Shown here one piece after another: positions 28,362 to 37,762 of a stretch of DNA of 64,000 nt. The notes beneath the pieces were generated by a model. It saw nothing but the letters and a program-made list of their open reading frames with translations, did no database searches and was not told the DNA's origin. Location: assembly GCA_015152475.1 (NCBI GenBank), contig SUTW01000004.1:62001-126000 (forward strand), written 5' to 3'. This DNA is from Cyanobacteria bacterium SIG30 (GTDB lineage: Bacteria > Cyanobacteriota > Vampirovibrionia > Gastranaerophilales > Gastranaerophilaceae). The position numbers and the translations under genes were made by a program. Numbering within the stretch: the first letter of the stretch is position 1; each line of letters starts with the position of its first letter.

Positions 28362-29392
28362 TAAAATACCTTTTCCCTTTGTTCTTCAGTTTCCCAAACT
28401 GATATTAAATTCATTTTTGCAAAATTATACATATCTTGTAAAAATTTAATTCTTTCCGATTCTGTTCTGCCTGTTTGCAACATTAGTGTTTCCTTAAGAG
28501 GATGATGACTACTTATAAGATATTCATTTCTTGTATGCAATCGTTCTAAATATTTTAACGCTGGAAGTTTCGCGAATTTCCCATTACTTCCTCTGTTGCA
28601 ATCTTGGCATGTTAAAACTAAATTCCAAACTCCGTCAAAATTAATATCAGGTCTTTGTGCTTGTAATGTATGAGGGAAGAAATGATCAATATCACACAAA
28701 TTATCTGAATCGCAATCTATAGTAATATTATCAAAACAGTAGAAACAAAAACCTTTTTGATAACCATTTAAAGCATCTCTAACTGATGTTATATTTTTTC
28801 TTCTGAAAGATGTATCTATATACAAGGAATTATCATCATCACTATAATTTACTTTCAAAAGATTTGTTGAAATTCCAAGTTCCCACGCAGTTTCAACTAA
28901 TTTCCACCTTGCTTCTGTTTCATTTCGTAAATCATTAAAATATTGCATCTCTTTTAATTTGAATGAATTATCTGTTAATATAATTCGTTTATTTCGTTTA
29001 TCATATTCATAAAAAGGTTTTGGTATAATTCCGCCATTTACAATAGGAAATTTATCAAGAACATAATTAAAAGCATTTTTTTCGGTAATGTCTAAAAGTT
29101 GTTCTTTTGCAATAATATTTTCATTATAATTTTTGCAAGCCTCTAAAAATGTACTTGAATTATTTGTTGTTTGTCTTGGTGCAACTTTTAAATGTTCACA
29201 AATGTATTTTGCAAAAATAGGCGACAAATCCTTTAGTGATATGGCATTTTGTTCTTTTTCTATAAGTTCTAATAAAGCCATTCCTAAAGCAAATTTATAT
29301 GATGCCGTATTACTGCCGAATAATATAATACTTCGCCAATATGCATCTTCTGTTGGTCTAAATTCTTTGAAAATTTCTATTTTTTTAGACAA
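28361..29392 (-). CDS. HNH endonuclease
   Basis: FCFYC...DIDHFFPHTL...VWNLVLTCQDCNRGSNGKFAKLP; 1-nt TAATG overlap with the downstream methyltransferase gene. Confidence 0.85.
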   Translation of the reverse strand: MSKKIEIFKEFRPTEDAYWRSIILFGSNTASYKFALGMALLELIEKEQNAISLKDLSPIFAKYICEHLKVAPRQTTNNSSTFLEACKNYNENIIAKEQLLDITEKNAFNYVLDKFPIVNGGIIPKPFYEYDKRNKRIILTDNSFKLKEMQYFNDLRNETEARWKLVETAWELGISTNLLKVNYSDDDNSLYIDTSFRRKNITSVRDALNGYQKGFCFYCFDNITIDCDSDNLCDIDHFFPHTLQAQRPDINFDGVWNLVLTCQDCNRGSNGKFAKLPALKYLERLHTRNEYLISSHHPLKETLMLQTGRTESERIKFLQDMYNFAKMNLISVWETEEQREKVF

Positions 29393-29573
29393 AATAATCC
29401 CCTTTTAATTTATATTATCATGAAAAATGAGGTAATTCATTCGGACATGGGTAAAACCTTGTCAAATCGACACATACAGGTTTATTACTTCAAAATGGGT
29501 ATGGGCAAAAATTCGTTTCATTCGAACGCTTCATAGGCAATAAAAAAGAGGCTTTCGCCTCAAATTTTATAAA

Positions 29574-29649
29574 TGGTACTCCCAGGGGAATTCGAATCCC
29601 CGTCTACACCGTGAAAGGGTGTTGTCCTAGGCCTCTAGACGATGGGAGC
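29574..29649 (-). tRNA. tRNA-Glu(TTC), CCA encoded
   Basis: GCTCCCATCGTCTAGAGGCCTAGGAC...CCCTTTCACGG...GGATTCGAATCC...TGGGAGTACCA. Confidence 0.95.
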
Positions 29650-29661
29650 ATATTTATTATG

Positions 29662-30372
29662 CTACTTTTTGTCACTGTAAACAAAAAGCCCTATAATGTC
29701 ATTTAGTTTAGCTAATTGTTTTTGGTAGCTTGCACTTTGTTTTTCAAGGTTTTTGATGTTGCTTTTATATTCTTGAATTGTAAAAGTGCAATCTTTAATT
29801 GAGCTATTTAAGCATTCACGTACTTTTTGTGCATCTTGTAGAACGCTTTTCATTGGTATTCCTAATGCTTCAATTGTTTGTCTGATAATTAAAGCTCCAG
29901 TTGTTTTTGGAACACCCGCAGGAAGTTGTCCGATAAGTCTTTTTAACACGTTTATGTTATTTGGCATTTCGAATTCTTCTGCGTCATCAACATCTTGTTC
30001 GTTTTCTAAAGAAAGAGTCATTTCTGGTTCAGGGTTGATTTCGTTTGCGTTTATTTTTAATACGAAATCATTGCCAGAAGGCATACTTGGTATATCAAAA
30101 TCAATATTGTTTGCTGTTGATGTTTCAACAAAACTTTCTTGCTTTTGACGGCCTTTCTTTGGAGCTGATTTAATTTGAGCTCTTACAGGTAATGGCTTTT
30201 CTTTATTGATGTCAATTTTCGGAATTGATTCTTCTTCACTGTCTAATTTGATAAGGTCGCCCATATCTTCCATTGATAGAGAATCATAAGACATTAAATC
30301 GGCTTCTTGGCTTTTAAGAGCTTCTGCAATTTTTTTACCCATATTCTTTGGTATATCGTTGCTATTTGCCAA
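29662..30372 (-). CDS. hypothetical acidic protein with C-terminal coiled coil
   Basis: 236-aa ORF. Confidence 0.7.
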   Translation of the reverse strand: MANSNDIPKNMGKKIAEALKSQEADLMSYDSLSMEDMGDLIKLDSEEESIPKIDINKEKPLPVRAQIKSAPKKGRQKQESFVETSTANNIDFDIPSMPSGNDFVLKINANEINPEPEMTLSLENEQDVDDAEEFEMPNNINVLKRLIGQLPAGVPKTTGALIIRQTIEALGIPMKSVLQDAQKVRECLNSSIKDCTFTIQEYKSNIKNLEKQSASYQKQLAKLNDIIGLFVYSDKK

Positions 30373-30450
30373 CTAAGTTGCTCCTTTTCTGTCTATACAA
30401 GTTATTATAGAATAAACAAAATTTATTACAAGTATTTTTTTATTTTTATT

Positions 30451-31335
30451 TTAGTTACAACGAACTTTGTATTCAATTTGCGCGTAACCATCGCCACCAG
30501 TGCCGCCATAACCTGCAGTTTTAGTGATGCCATTAACGCCGCCACCTGCACCACCAAATCCTGCAACAAAACCAACTGGGCTTGCATTATTTTTTTCGTA
30601 ATCACTGCCATATGCGCCATGCGTGAAGCAATTTGAATACAAACAAACGCCACCACCAACAGATGCAAAATTTCCTGTGTGATTTGTTCCACCTGCACCA
30701 CCTGCCCCATTGTTACCCTGTGCCCCATCATATCCATTTTCTGCTACATTTTCTGCTCCTTCGCTTTCGCCTGAATTAGATGTTGTTATTCCACCCATAC
30801 CACCTTCGCCATGTGCTTGATCTGCGTTACTTTTTACACCTGCCATTCCGCCTTGTGCTGTTACAATTGTGTCAAAACTTGTGCCAAAACTAGTATCGCC
30901 ACCATTACCATTTGTTACTGTTGTATCTTTTCCGCCACCTTTTCCAACAATAACTTCATATGGGCTGCCTGCAGTTAATGCTACTGATTGTTTGATGAAG
31001 CCTCCTGCTCCACCACCACCACCTGTTGCCCAACCTGTTATTGTTTGTTTGCCATCTATTTCTCCTAGCGTTACAAAACCATCTCCGCCTTTTCCGCCTG
31101 CGCCAACAAGTGTTATTGTGGCTTCGCCAATGATTTCTTCTGGAGCAGTGAAGTTAAACTTTCCTGCAACAGGAAAGATCGATAGCATTTTTTTAACTCC
31201 ACCGATGCAGTTTGGATCAGAACTTTTTTTAGCTTTTTTTGTCATTATTGGTGCAAATGCAGTTAACATAATTGAAACAAGCAAGAACACTATAAGCATT
31301 TCAGCTAAACTAAATCCATTTTTATAAAATTTCAT
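30451..31335 (-). CDS. pseudopilin N-terminus fused to glycine-rich (phage-tail-fibre-like) domain
   Basis: NGFSLAEMLIVFLLVSIMLTAFAPIM prepilin signal; ATITLVGAGGKGGDG...GGGGGAGGFIK. Confidence 0.85.
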   Translation of the reverse strand: MKFYKNGFSLAEMLIVFLLVSIMLTAFAPIMTKKAKKSSDPNCIGGVKKMLSIFPVAGKFNFTAPEEIIGEATITLVGAGGKGGDGFVTLGEIDGKQTITGWATGGGGGAGGFIKQSVALTAGSPYEVIVGKGGGKDTTVTNGNGGDTSFGTSFDTIVTAQGGMAGVKSNADQAHGEGGMGGITTSNSGESEGAENVAENGYDGAQGNNGAGGAGGTNHTGNFASVGGGVCLYSNCFTHGAYGSDYEKNNASPVGFVAGFGGAGGGVNGITKTAGYGGTGGDGYAQIEYKVRCN

Positions 31336-31453
31336 CTTTTGCTCCTTAAAATACCTCTTTTATTATAACAAATTTTTCTGAGGTGTGCAACATTAAATGT
31401 CTTTTGTTTTTTTAAATTTAGGTGTATAATAAGATATATTAAAGAGTTTTAGC

Positions 31454-32578
31454 ATGCCAAGAAAAATTTTAATAAACGAATTAAGTGAATATGTTTTTAA
31501 TTTTAAGGATAATACAAGCACTTTGTCTAAGGATAAAGTTGTTTTAAATATGCTTCTTTCCTGGTTGAAGGAAAATTTAAACAAAAAAATTTTTCATGGT
31601 GACATTATGCCACCTAAGGCCGAAATCGCAAAATTATTTTCAGTTAGTGTTGGTACTGTTCAAACTGCAATTAGACAAGCCGAGGATATGGGTTATTTTG
31701 AATCAAAGCAGTGTGTTGGAACAATGGTGAGAGACAAAAATAACCAAACAGCACCAATTAAAAAAATGTCGTCAAAAACTGAAGTTGCAAAATTAAGAAT
31801 TAAAAAAATAATTGCAAAATCTGAAATAAAGGCCGTTTTAGACGGTGTAAAATATTTAAGTGAAAAAATTGGCACTTCAAAAAATACAACAAGATATGCT
31901 CTTGAAGCTTTGGTTAGAGAAGGATATCTTACAAGAAAAATCTCAAGAAAAAATGATGTTTTGTATATTGTTTTAAAAAATGATTTTAAAGAAGAAGAAC
32001 TTCAAAATGTTACACACAGAACTTTATATCAAAAATTAGTTGCTGACATAAAAAAATATATTACACTTAATTTCGAAGTCGGACAAAAAATTATTAAAAA
32101 TGAAGAATTTGCTAAAATTTTCAATGTAAGTATAAGAACAATCAATGACGCAATGAAAATTTTAAACAAAGAGGGAATTGTTTTATCAAGGCGTGGTCAA
32201 TATGGCACAATATACATATCTGAACCAAGTATTGCCCAATTAAAAAAAGATAAAACAGACAAGAATATGTTTATGACAACATCGCGTTCAGTTAAACAAG
32301 ACAATGTTCTTTATAATTGGCAAAAAGCATTAAGCGAATTAAAAAAATATATATCTAAAAATTTTGAGGCAGGCGATAAATTGCCATCAATGATTAAACT
32401 TGCTGAAATTTTAAATTTTAGTACAAATACAGTAAGAAAAGCTGTTGAAGTGCTTGCGGGAGAAGGGGTTTTGTATACTCTGCGTGGAAAATATGGCGGA
32501 ACTTTTGTAAATGATATGCCGGAAGATGACAAAGAATCTTATTCTTGGCTTGCGCTTAACCCTGATTATTTTTCTTAA
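31454..32578 (+). CDS. multi-domain GntR-type winged-helix protein (about four tandem wHTH)
   Basis: Repeated patterns such as IAKLFSVSVGTVQTAIRQAEDMGYFESKQCVGTMV, FAKIFNVSIRTINDAMKILNKEGIVLSRRGQYGT, LAEILNFSTNTVRKAVEVLAGEGVLYTLRGKYGG. Confidence 0.8.
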   Translation: MPRKILINELSEYVFNFKDNTSTLSKDKVVLNMLLSWLKENLNKKIFHGDIMPPKAEIAKLFSVSVGTVQTAIRQAEDMGYFESKQCVGTMVRDKNNQTAPIKKMSSKTEVAKLRIKKIIAKSEIKAVLDGVKYLSEKIGTSKNTTRYALEALVREGYLTRKISRKNDVLYIVLKNDFKEEELQNVTHRTLYQKLVADIKKYITLNFEVGQKIIKNEEFAKIFNVSIRTINDAMKILNKEGIVLSRRGQYGTIYISEPSIAQLKKDKTDKNMFMTTSRSVKQDNVLYNWQKALSELKKYISKNFEAGDKLPSMIKLAEILNFSTNTVRKAVEVLAGEGVLYTLRGKYGGTFVNDMPEDDKESYSWLALNPDYFS

Positions 32579-32651
32579 AATACATCGAAAGAATGATTTT
32601 GTTAAATTCTAACTATGATAGGCTCTTTATGTAGTATAGAAAGAGGTTAAT

Positions 32652-33098
32652 ATGCAAAAAATTTCCCCCCTAAAAACAAGCCTAGAGGCTTTTAAGAGAT
32701 TTAAAGTAGATAGAGCTAAAAATATAGATTTAAAAAATAATTCAGTTGCAACAAATCCTTTTGGAATTACTTTCAAAGGAACTGTTTTACAAATGGATGT
32801 TTTTGAATCAGCAAGCGCAAAAGCACCTAATAAAATTATCGAAAGAATGCAAGAAGCTGGAAAATTAGCGGCGAGTGCTTGGACAGGAACAATTAATCGT
32901 ATTTCTTCTGTTAAGGAAAATGTTATAGCATTTGCAGGAAGAATTAAAAATAATACAAAAGATTTTATCCATATGTTGAATACAACAAATGTTGAATTTG
33001 ACTTTATGAAATATAATGTTTCAAATCTAACAAGACGCCCTGTTAGTGAGCTTGGCAGTATGCTAGAACATCAGATTAGTTTGGTAAAAGAGGTTTAG
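32652..33098 (+). CDS. hypothetical protein with MQKISPLKTS...ITFKG N-terminus
   Basis: 148-aa ORF preceded by AGAGG. Confidence 0.7.
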   Translation: MQKISPLKTSLEAFKRFKVDRAKNIDLKNNSVATNPFGITFKGTVLQMDVFESASAKAPNKIIERMQEAGKLAASAWTGTINRISSVKENVIAFAGRIKNNTKDFIHMLNTTNVEFDFMKYNVSNLTRRPVSELGSMLEHQISLVKEV

Positions 33099-33101
33099 AA
33101 T

Positions 33102-33458
33102 ATGAAAAAAATTGCAAATATTATTGAAGCACTTTCAAGACATGAAGATAATGAAGCAGTTAAAATTTTAGAAACTGTTGGTACAAATTGCCACATTGAT
33201 GATGTTAGAGAACTTGCAGTTAAAGCACTTGTTAAAAGAAACAGTGAAGAATCACTTGGCGTTGTTATTGAAAACAAAGGCAAAGGGGTTAATGATTTAA
33301 GTGCAAGAGTTGCTATGACAACAATAAACGAACTTCTTGCTCTTAAAGAAAAAGAAACTGCTATTAAGGTTTTAGACAGAACAATTGAAAACCATGAAGA
33401 ACAAGATGTTAAAGATACAGCTCGTTCAATCAGAGCTTTAATGTCTTTCAGCTTGTAG
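33102..33458 (+). CDS. small HEAT-like repeat protein
   Basis: VRELAVKALVKR, KDTARSIRALMSF helical repeats. Confidence 0.65.
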   Translation: MKKIANIIEALSRHEDNEAVKILETVGTNCHIDDVRELAVKALVKRNSEESLGVVIENKGKGVNDLSARVAMTTINELLALKEKETAIKVLDRTIENHEEQDVKDTARSIRALMSFSL

Positions 33459-33478
33459 ATAATGAATTAAATTATAAA

Positions 33479-33976
33479 TTAAAATGTGTGAGGATTTTCG
33501 ATATTCTCGCACATTTTTTTGCGTCTTGAACTCATTTTTCTGATTATAACACTTCTTTCAAAATATCTAATTGCAATTAAAATAACAAGAGTTAAGACCG
33601 TTACAAGCCCCGCTAAGTAGTACATACCGCAACCACATGTCATGCCAATTGCAGCAGATATCCATAAAGTTGCAGCCGTTGTGATGCCTGAAACTGTTGT
33701 GCCATGTCGCATAACTGTTCCTGCGCCAATAAAACCGATACCAGTGATTATTTGAGCCGCGATTCTTGCAGGGTCGTTTACGCCATTTAAGCCATCTGAA
33801 ATCGCGTAATTAAAACCATATATTGACAAAAGAGTAAAAACACAAGCGCCGGCCGAAACTAAAATATGCGTTCTAAGACCTGCGAATTTTCCAGTTACTT
33901 CTCTTTCAAGTCCGAGCATAAAACCAAAACCAATTGAAGTCAGTATTCTTATTGTCAAATTTAAATCAAATTCCAT
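33479..33976 (-). CDS. MgtC/SapB family membrane protein
   Basis: GFMLGLEREVTGKFAGLRTHILVSAGAC, IGFIGAGTVM. Confidence 0.93.
   Translation of the reverse strand: MEFDLNLTIRILTSIGFGFMLGLEREVTGKFAGLRTHILVSAGACVFTLLSIYGFNYAISDGLNGVNDPARIAAQIITGIGFIGAGTVMRHGTTVSGITTAATLWISAAIGMTCGCGMYYLAGLVTVLTLVILIAIRYFERSVIIRKMSSRRKKMCENIENPHTF
33481..33517 (+). terminator. hairpin + T-run for 33102-33458, embedded in the convergent mgtC-like 3' end
   Basis: aatgtgtgaggattttcgatattctcgcacattttttt, one mismatch. Confidence 0.5.
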
Positions 33977-33992
33977 TTTTCTTCCTTTTATT

Positions 33993-35057
33993 CTATATTT
34001 TTAATTTGCTTTTAGGATCTAATATGTCTCTTATGGTATCACCTATTAAATTAAAAGACAAAACTGCAACAAAAATTAAAAATCCAGGAGTTAAAAGCCA
34101 TGGGCGGTACAAAATATTGGCGAATTCTTGTGCTTCTTTTAGCATATTTCCCCAGCTTGCATCAGGTTGTTGTATTCCAAGACCAATAAAACTTAAACCA
34201 GATTCAGCTAGGATATAACTGGGCACACTTAGAGTTATTGCAATAATTACATAACTTGAAGTTTGTGGGAGAATATGTTTTAAAATGATTCTTAATTTAC
34301 TTGCTCCTATTGCTTGTGCTGATGTCACATAATCTTGTGATTTTATCGATAAAACCATTCCTCTTACAACTCTTGCAAAGCCTGCCCAGCCTATAAAAGA
34401 AAGAATTATTGTAATTAGCATAAATCTTTGTCCGGAGGTCATACCAGATGGCAAAATTGCAGCTAAAATAATTAAAAGATAAAAACTTGGCACACTCATA
34501 ATCGCTTCTGCTATTCTCATCATAATGATATCGGTTTTGCCACCTAGGTAACCTGAAATTCCGCCATACAGAAGTCCTATAGGGAATGATATAAAAAGCG
34601 CCAAAAAGCCTATAGTTAATGAAATTTGCCCACCGTATAATAATCTTGAAAAATTATCCCTGCCATTTATGTCGCATCCAAGCAAAAATAAATTTCCGCC
34701 TTCTTCAACACCTAAAAGATGATGATGTAATTTTAAGCCTAAAAATTTATATTCAAAACCTTCCGTAAAAAATTTCAGATAATATTTTTTACTTCTATCT
34801 TGTTTAAATGTTGTTTCAAGTGTGTTTGGATTAAATTCTCTTATTTGGTTATATGTATATGGTTTTGAAAATTTGCCATCTGGCGTAATCCAATAAATAT
34901 TAGATGGTGGTGCATAAGACATTTTTCTTGAAGCAAAATCTTTGTCATATATAGCAATAAAATTAGCAAGAAAAATTGCCGTGTATAAGCCTATTAATAC
35001 AATTAAGGCTATAAGACTTATTTTATCTTTTAACAGTTCCCTGAATGTTTCTTTCAT
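33993..35057 (-). CDS. oligopeptide/dipeptide-type ABC transporter permease (DppC/OppC-like)
   Basis: GCDINGRDNFSRLLYGGQISL...GASKLRIILKHILPQ. Confidence 0.92.
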   Translation of the reverse strand: MKETFRELLKDKISLIALIVLIGLYTAIFLANFIAIYDKDFASRKMSYAPPSNIYWITPDGKFSKPYTYNQIREFNPNTLETTFKQDRSKKYYLKFFTEGFEYKFLGLKLHHHLLGVEEGGNLFLLGCDINGRDNFSRLLYGGQISLTIGFLALFISFPIGLLYGGISGYLGGKTDIIMMRIAEAIMSVPSFYLLIILAAILPSGMTSGQRFMLITIILSFIGWAGFARVVRGMVLSIKSQDYVTSAQAIGASKLRIILKHILPQTSSYVIIAITLSVPSYILAESGLSFIGLGIQQPDASWGNMLKEAQEFANILYRPWLLTPGFLIFVAVLSFNLIGDTIRDILDPKSKLKI

Positions 35058-36022
35058 TATATCCTCACCCTTGGATCTGTAATTTTAAGCATAATATCTG
35101 ATAATAAGTTTCCAAGAACCAGCATTGTTGAACCAATCATAAGGCTTGCCATAACAAGGTTTATATCAGATTTCATAACGGCTTCTAAAATTAATCTTCC
35201 AAGTCCCGGATATTGAAAAACATATTCCGTAAGCGCTGCACCTGATAATAATCCTGCAAATTCAAATCCTAAAAGAGTTATAAGTGGATTTATTGCATTT
35301 CTTAGAGCATGTTTAAAAATGACTTTGAAGGGCGACAGTCCTTTTGTTTTTGCGAATTTTACATAATCTGAATCTAAAACATCAAGCAAATTCGCTCTCA
35401 TTTGACGGGATAAACTTGCCAAAGAAATTGTTGCAAGCACAATTGTTGGAAGTATTAAATGATGCATAATATCTAATATTTTTTCAAAAATTGTCATATT
35501 TTGAAAATCAAAAGAAGTAAGTCCGCCTATCGGGAATAGTCCTGTTTTTTGTGCAAATATTAATAATAATATAGCAAAGAAAAAGGAGGGAATTGCCATA
35601 CCTATGCTCGACAATATCGTTAAAATTCTATCAAATGCTTTTCTGTAATTTAATGCTGCAATAATACCGATTGGGATTCCAATTGCCCATGTCCAAAAAA
35701 TTACATTCAGAGATAATAAAAGAGTGTTCAATGTTCTTTCTTTTATTTTATCTATTACTCTTTCACCTGTTGAACATGTACCTAAATCACCCTGGATAAA
35801 ACTTTTTGCCCATAAAAAATATTGAACATAAATGGGTTTGTCTAGCCCTAACCTTTTTTGTTCGTATTCTAATGTTTGTTTTGAAATTGACGGGTTTAAT
35901 CTAAGTTCTGCCAAGGGGTCAACGGGTGACATTCTGATTAGAAAAAAGCTTATTAAAGATACTATAAAAAGTATCGGAATTGCTTGTATTATTCTTTTAA
36001 AAATAAATTTCGATAATGGCAT
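35057..36022 (-). CDS. oligopeptide/dipeptide-type ABC transporter permease (DppB/OppB-like)
   Basis: FLIRMSPVDP, GLDKPIYVQYFLWAKSFIQGDLG, TKGLSPFKVIFKHALRNA. Confidence 0.92.
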   Translation of the reverse strand: MPLSKFIFKRIIQAIPILFIVSLISFFLIRMSPVDPLAELRLNPSISKQTLEYEQKRLGLDKPIYVQYFLWAKSFIQGDLGTCSTGERVIDKIKERTLNTLLLSLNVIFWTWAIGIPIGIIAALNYRKAFDRILTILSSIGMAIPSFFFAILLLIFAQKTGLFPIGGLTSFDFQNMTIFEKILDIMHHLILPTIVLATISLASLSRQMRANLLDVLDSDYVKFAKTKGLSPFKVIFKHALRNAINPLITLLGFEFAGLLSGAALTEYVFQYPGLGRLILEAVMKSDINLVMASLMIGSTMLVLGNLLSDIMLKITDPRVRI

Positions 36023-36115
36023 AATTTCTTAAATTTTATACTAAAACTCAAACAAAATAAAGTAGCCTTCAAGATAATTTTATAAAAATATCAAAAGATG
36101 TTAGTTTACTAAAAA

Positions 36116-37714
36116 TTAGTCAAATAAATTATTTAATCTTTCTTGAATTTCCGCAGGGTCTAATTCCTGAGTGATTGTGTTGACATCATACGCTATTTGA
36201 TAATATTTTGCAGCTTCTATTTTTTCACCTTTAATATTCAATGAACGGGCCAAATTATAATATGCCAAAGCATAATTTGGGTTTGCTTTTATTGCATTTT
36301 CAAAACATTCAACTGCTTTTGAAATATGAGCCAAATCATCAAGATAGATAACACCTAAATTATTATGCGCAATGTCGTAATTAGGGTCATTTTTTATCGA
36401 AAGTTCATATTCTTTAATGGCTTCATTTATATCACCCATACCCCAATGCAGATAACCTAAATTACAATGAATTTTTGCATTATTTGGGTCTAATTCAAGA
36501 GCATGCCTATAAATTATAAGCGCATTGTCATAATCTTCTTTATCATAAAAAGCACTACCTAAATTAACGTAAATGTCTATAGCTTCTGGTGTTATTAGGT
36601 AAGAACCCTGAAAAGCAGAAATTGCGGCATCAGTGTTTCTTGCTACATTTTGTTCAATGTAACCTAGAATTTCACAAACAGATGAAGTGAAATTTTTATT
36701 AGGGTTTAGAGAAATTGCAGATTGATAATGCGAAATTGCAGTTGCAGTATCTCCTTTCATGAAATAAAGGTTTGCGATGTTTGAATGAAGTATCGCACTA
36801 TTTGGGTGGATTTTTATAAATTTTTGATAAGTAGAAATTGCGTTTTCGTAATCACCCATTTCTTCATATGTCTGAGCAAGTTTTGTGTATGCTTCAAAAC
36901 ATAAAGAATCAATCCAGCGCGCCATTTTGAATTCAACAATAGCTTCGTCATATTTGCCAATTGCTTTATACGCATTACCTAACAAACAGTAAAATATTGG
37001 ATAGCCAGGAAGTTTATTTATGAGTTCTGAATAAATTTCAATAGCACCTTCTAAATTACCAATTTTAGTTAAACTATGTGCATTAATAACTGCAGGCACT
37101 GTGCTCAAAATAACCAATTTGTTAAGACATTCTTTTATTGCTTCTTTATCAAAAGGCAGTGTTAACCAGGAAAGTATAAGTTCAAATATACTTCTTGTTT
37201 TTGTTTTAAAGTTTGTAAAATAAAGAGCCATTAATAATCTGTGTCTTAGATAGTGTATTTTTGATTTTCCAAGAAAACTATTTCTTAAAGCCAATTTTGT
37301 TTGCTCTAAGGCTTCAGTGTATCTTTCTTTTTTCTTTAATGTTTTTGCAAGCATAAAATGGCATTGTCCCTTGTGTGCGCCATTTTTTATTGCAAGATTG
37401 AAATAGTTTATTGCTCTGTCTAATTCGCCTTTGTGGAAAAATGCAAAACCGATTTTGTAATAAATGTTTCCATTATCAATTAATGATTCAGAAGCTATTT
37501 GATATTGAGTTATAGCTTCGTCAATATAATGTTTTGCTTGATAAATATCAAGATGCCAATCCATATACAAATCGCCAAGTTTTATGTGCAATTCTGCGTT
37601 GTCTGGATTTTTAAACAGTTCACTTTGGCACAACTCTATTGCTTTTTGGATTTTTCCATTTTGTGCCATTTTATTGATTTTTTTATTGATTTTTTTATTG
37701 TTGGTTTCTTGCAT
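36116..37714 (-). CDS. TPR repeat protein
   Basis: Multiple A...LG..Y...G....A...Y..A....P repeats. Confidence 0.93.
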   Translation of the reverse strand: MQETNNKKINKKINKMAQNGKIQKAIELCQSELFKNPDNAELHIKLGDLYMDWHLDIYQAKHYIDEAITQYQIASESLIDNGNIYYKIGFAFFHKGELDRAINYFNLAIKNGAHKGQCHFMLAKTLKKKERYTEALEQTKLALRNSFLGKSKIHYLRHRLLMALYFTNFKTKTRSIFELILSWLTLPFDKEAIKECLNKLVILSTVPAVINAHSLTKIGNLEGAIEIYSELINKLPGYPIFYCLLGNAYKAIGKYDEAIVEFKMARWIDSLCFEAYTKLAQTYEEMGDYENAISTYQKFIKIHPNSAILHSNIANLYFMKGDTATAISHYQSAISLNPNKNFTSSVCEILGYIEQNVARNTDAAISAFQGSYLITPEAIDIYVNLGSAFYDKEDYDNALIIYRHALELDPNNAKIHCNLGYLHWGMGDINEAIKEYELSIKNDPNYDIAHNNLGVIYLDDLAHISKAVECFENAIKANPNYALAYYNLARSLNIKGEKIEAAKYYQIAYDVNTITQELDPAEIQERLNNLFD

Positions 37715-37762
37715 TTATCCTCTAAGATATTTTAGTTTATTATTTTGAATTATGCAAATTGT

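Larger units (their letters stand above)
27658..29584. mobile_element. candidate small tRNA-Glu-integrated cassette carrying HNH + methyltransferase, no recombinase
   Basis: 14-bp direct repeats bounding the two genes, one repeat being the tRNA-Glu 3' end. Confidence 0.45.

Noticed and set aside
30869-31327. Proline-rich plus-strand ORF
   Set aside because: Antisense of the glycine-rich pseudopilin gene (Gly codons read as Pro).
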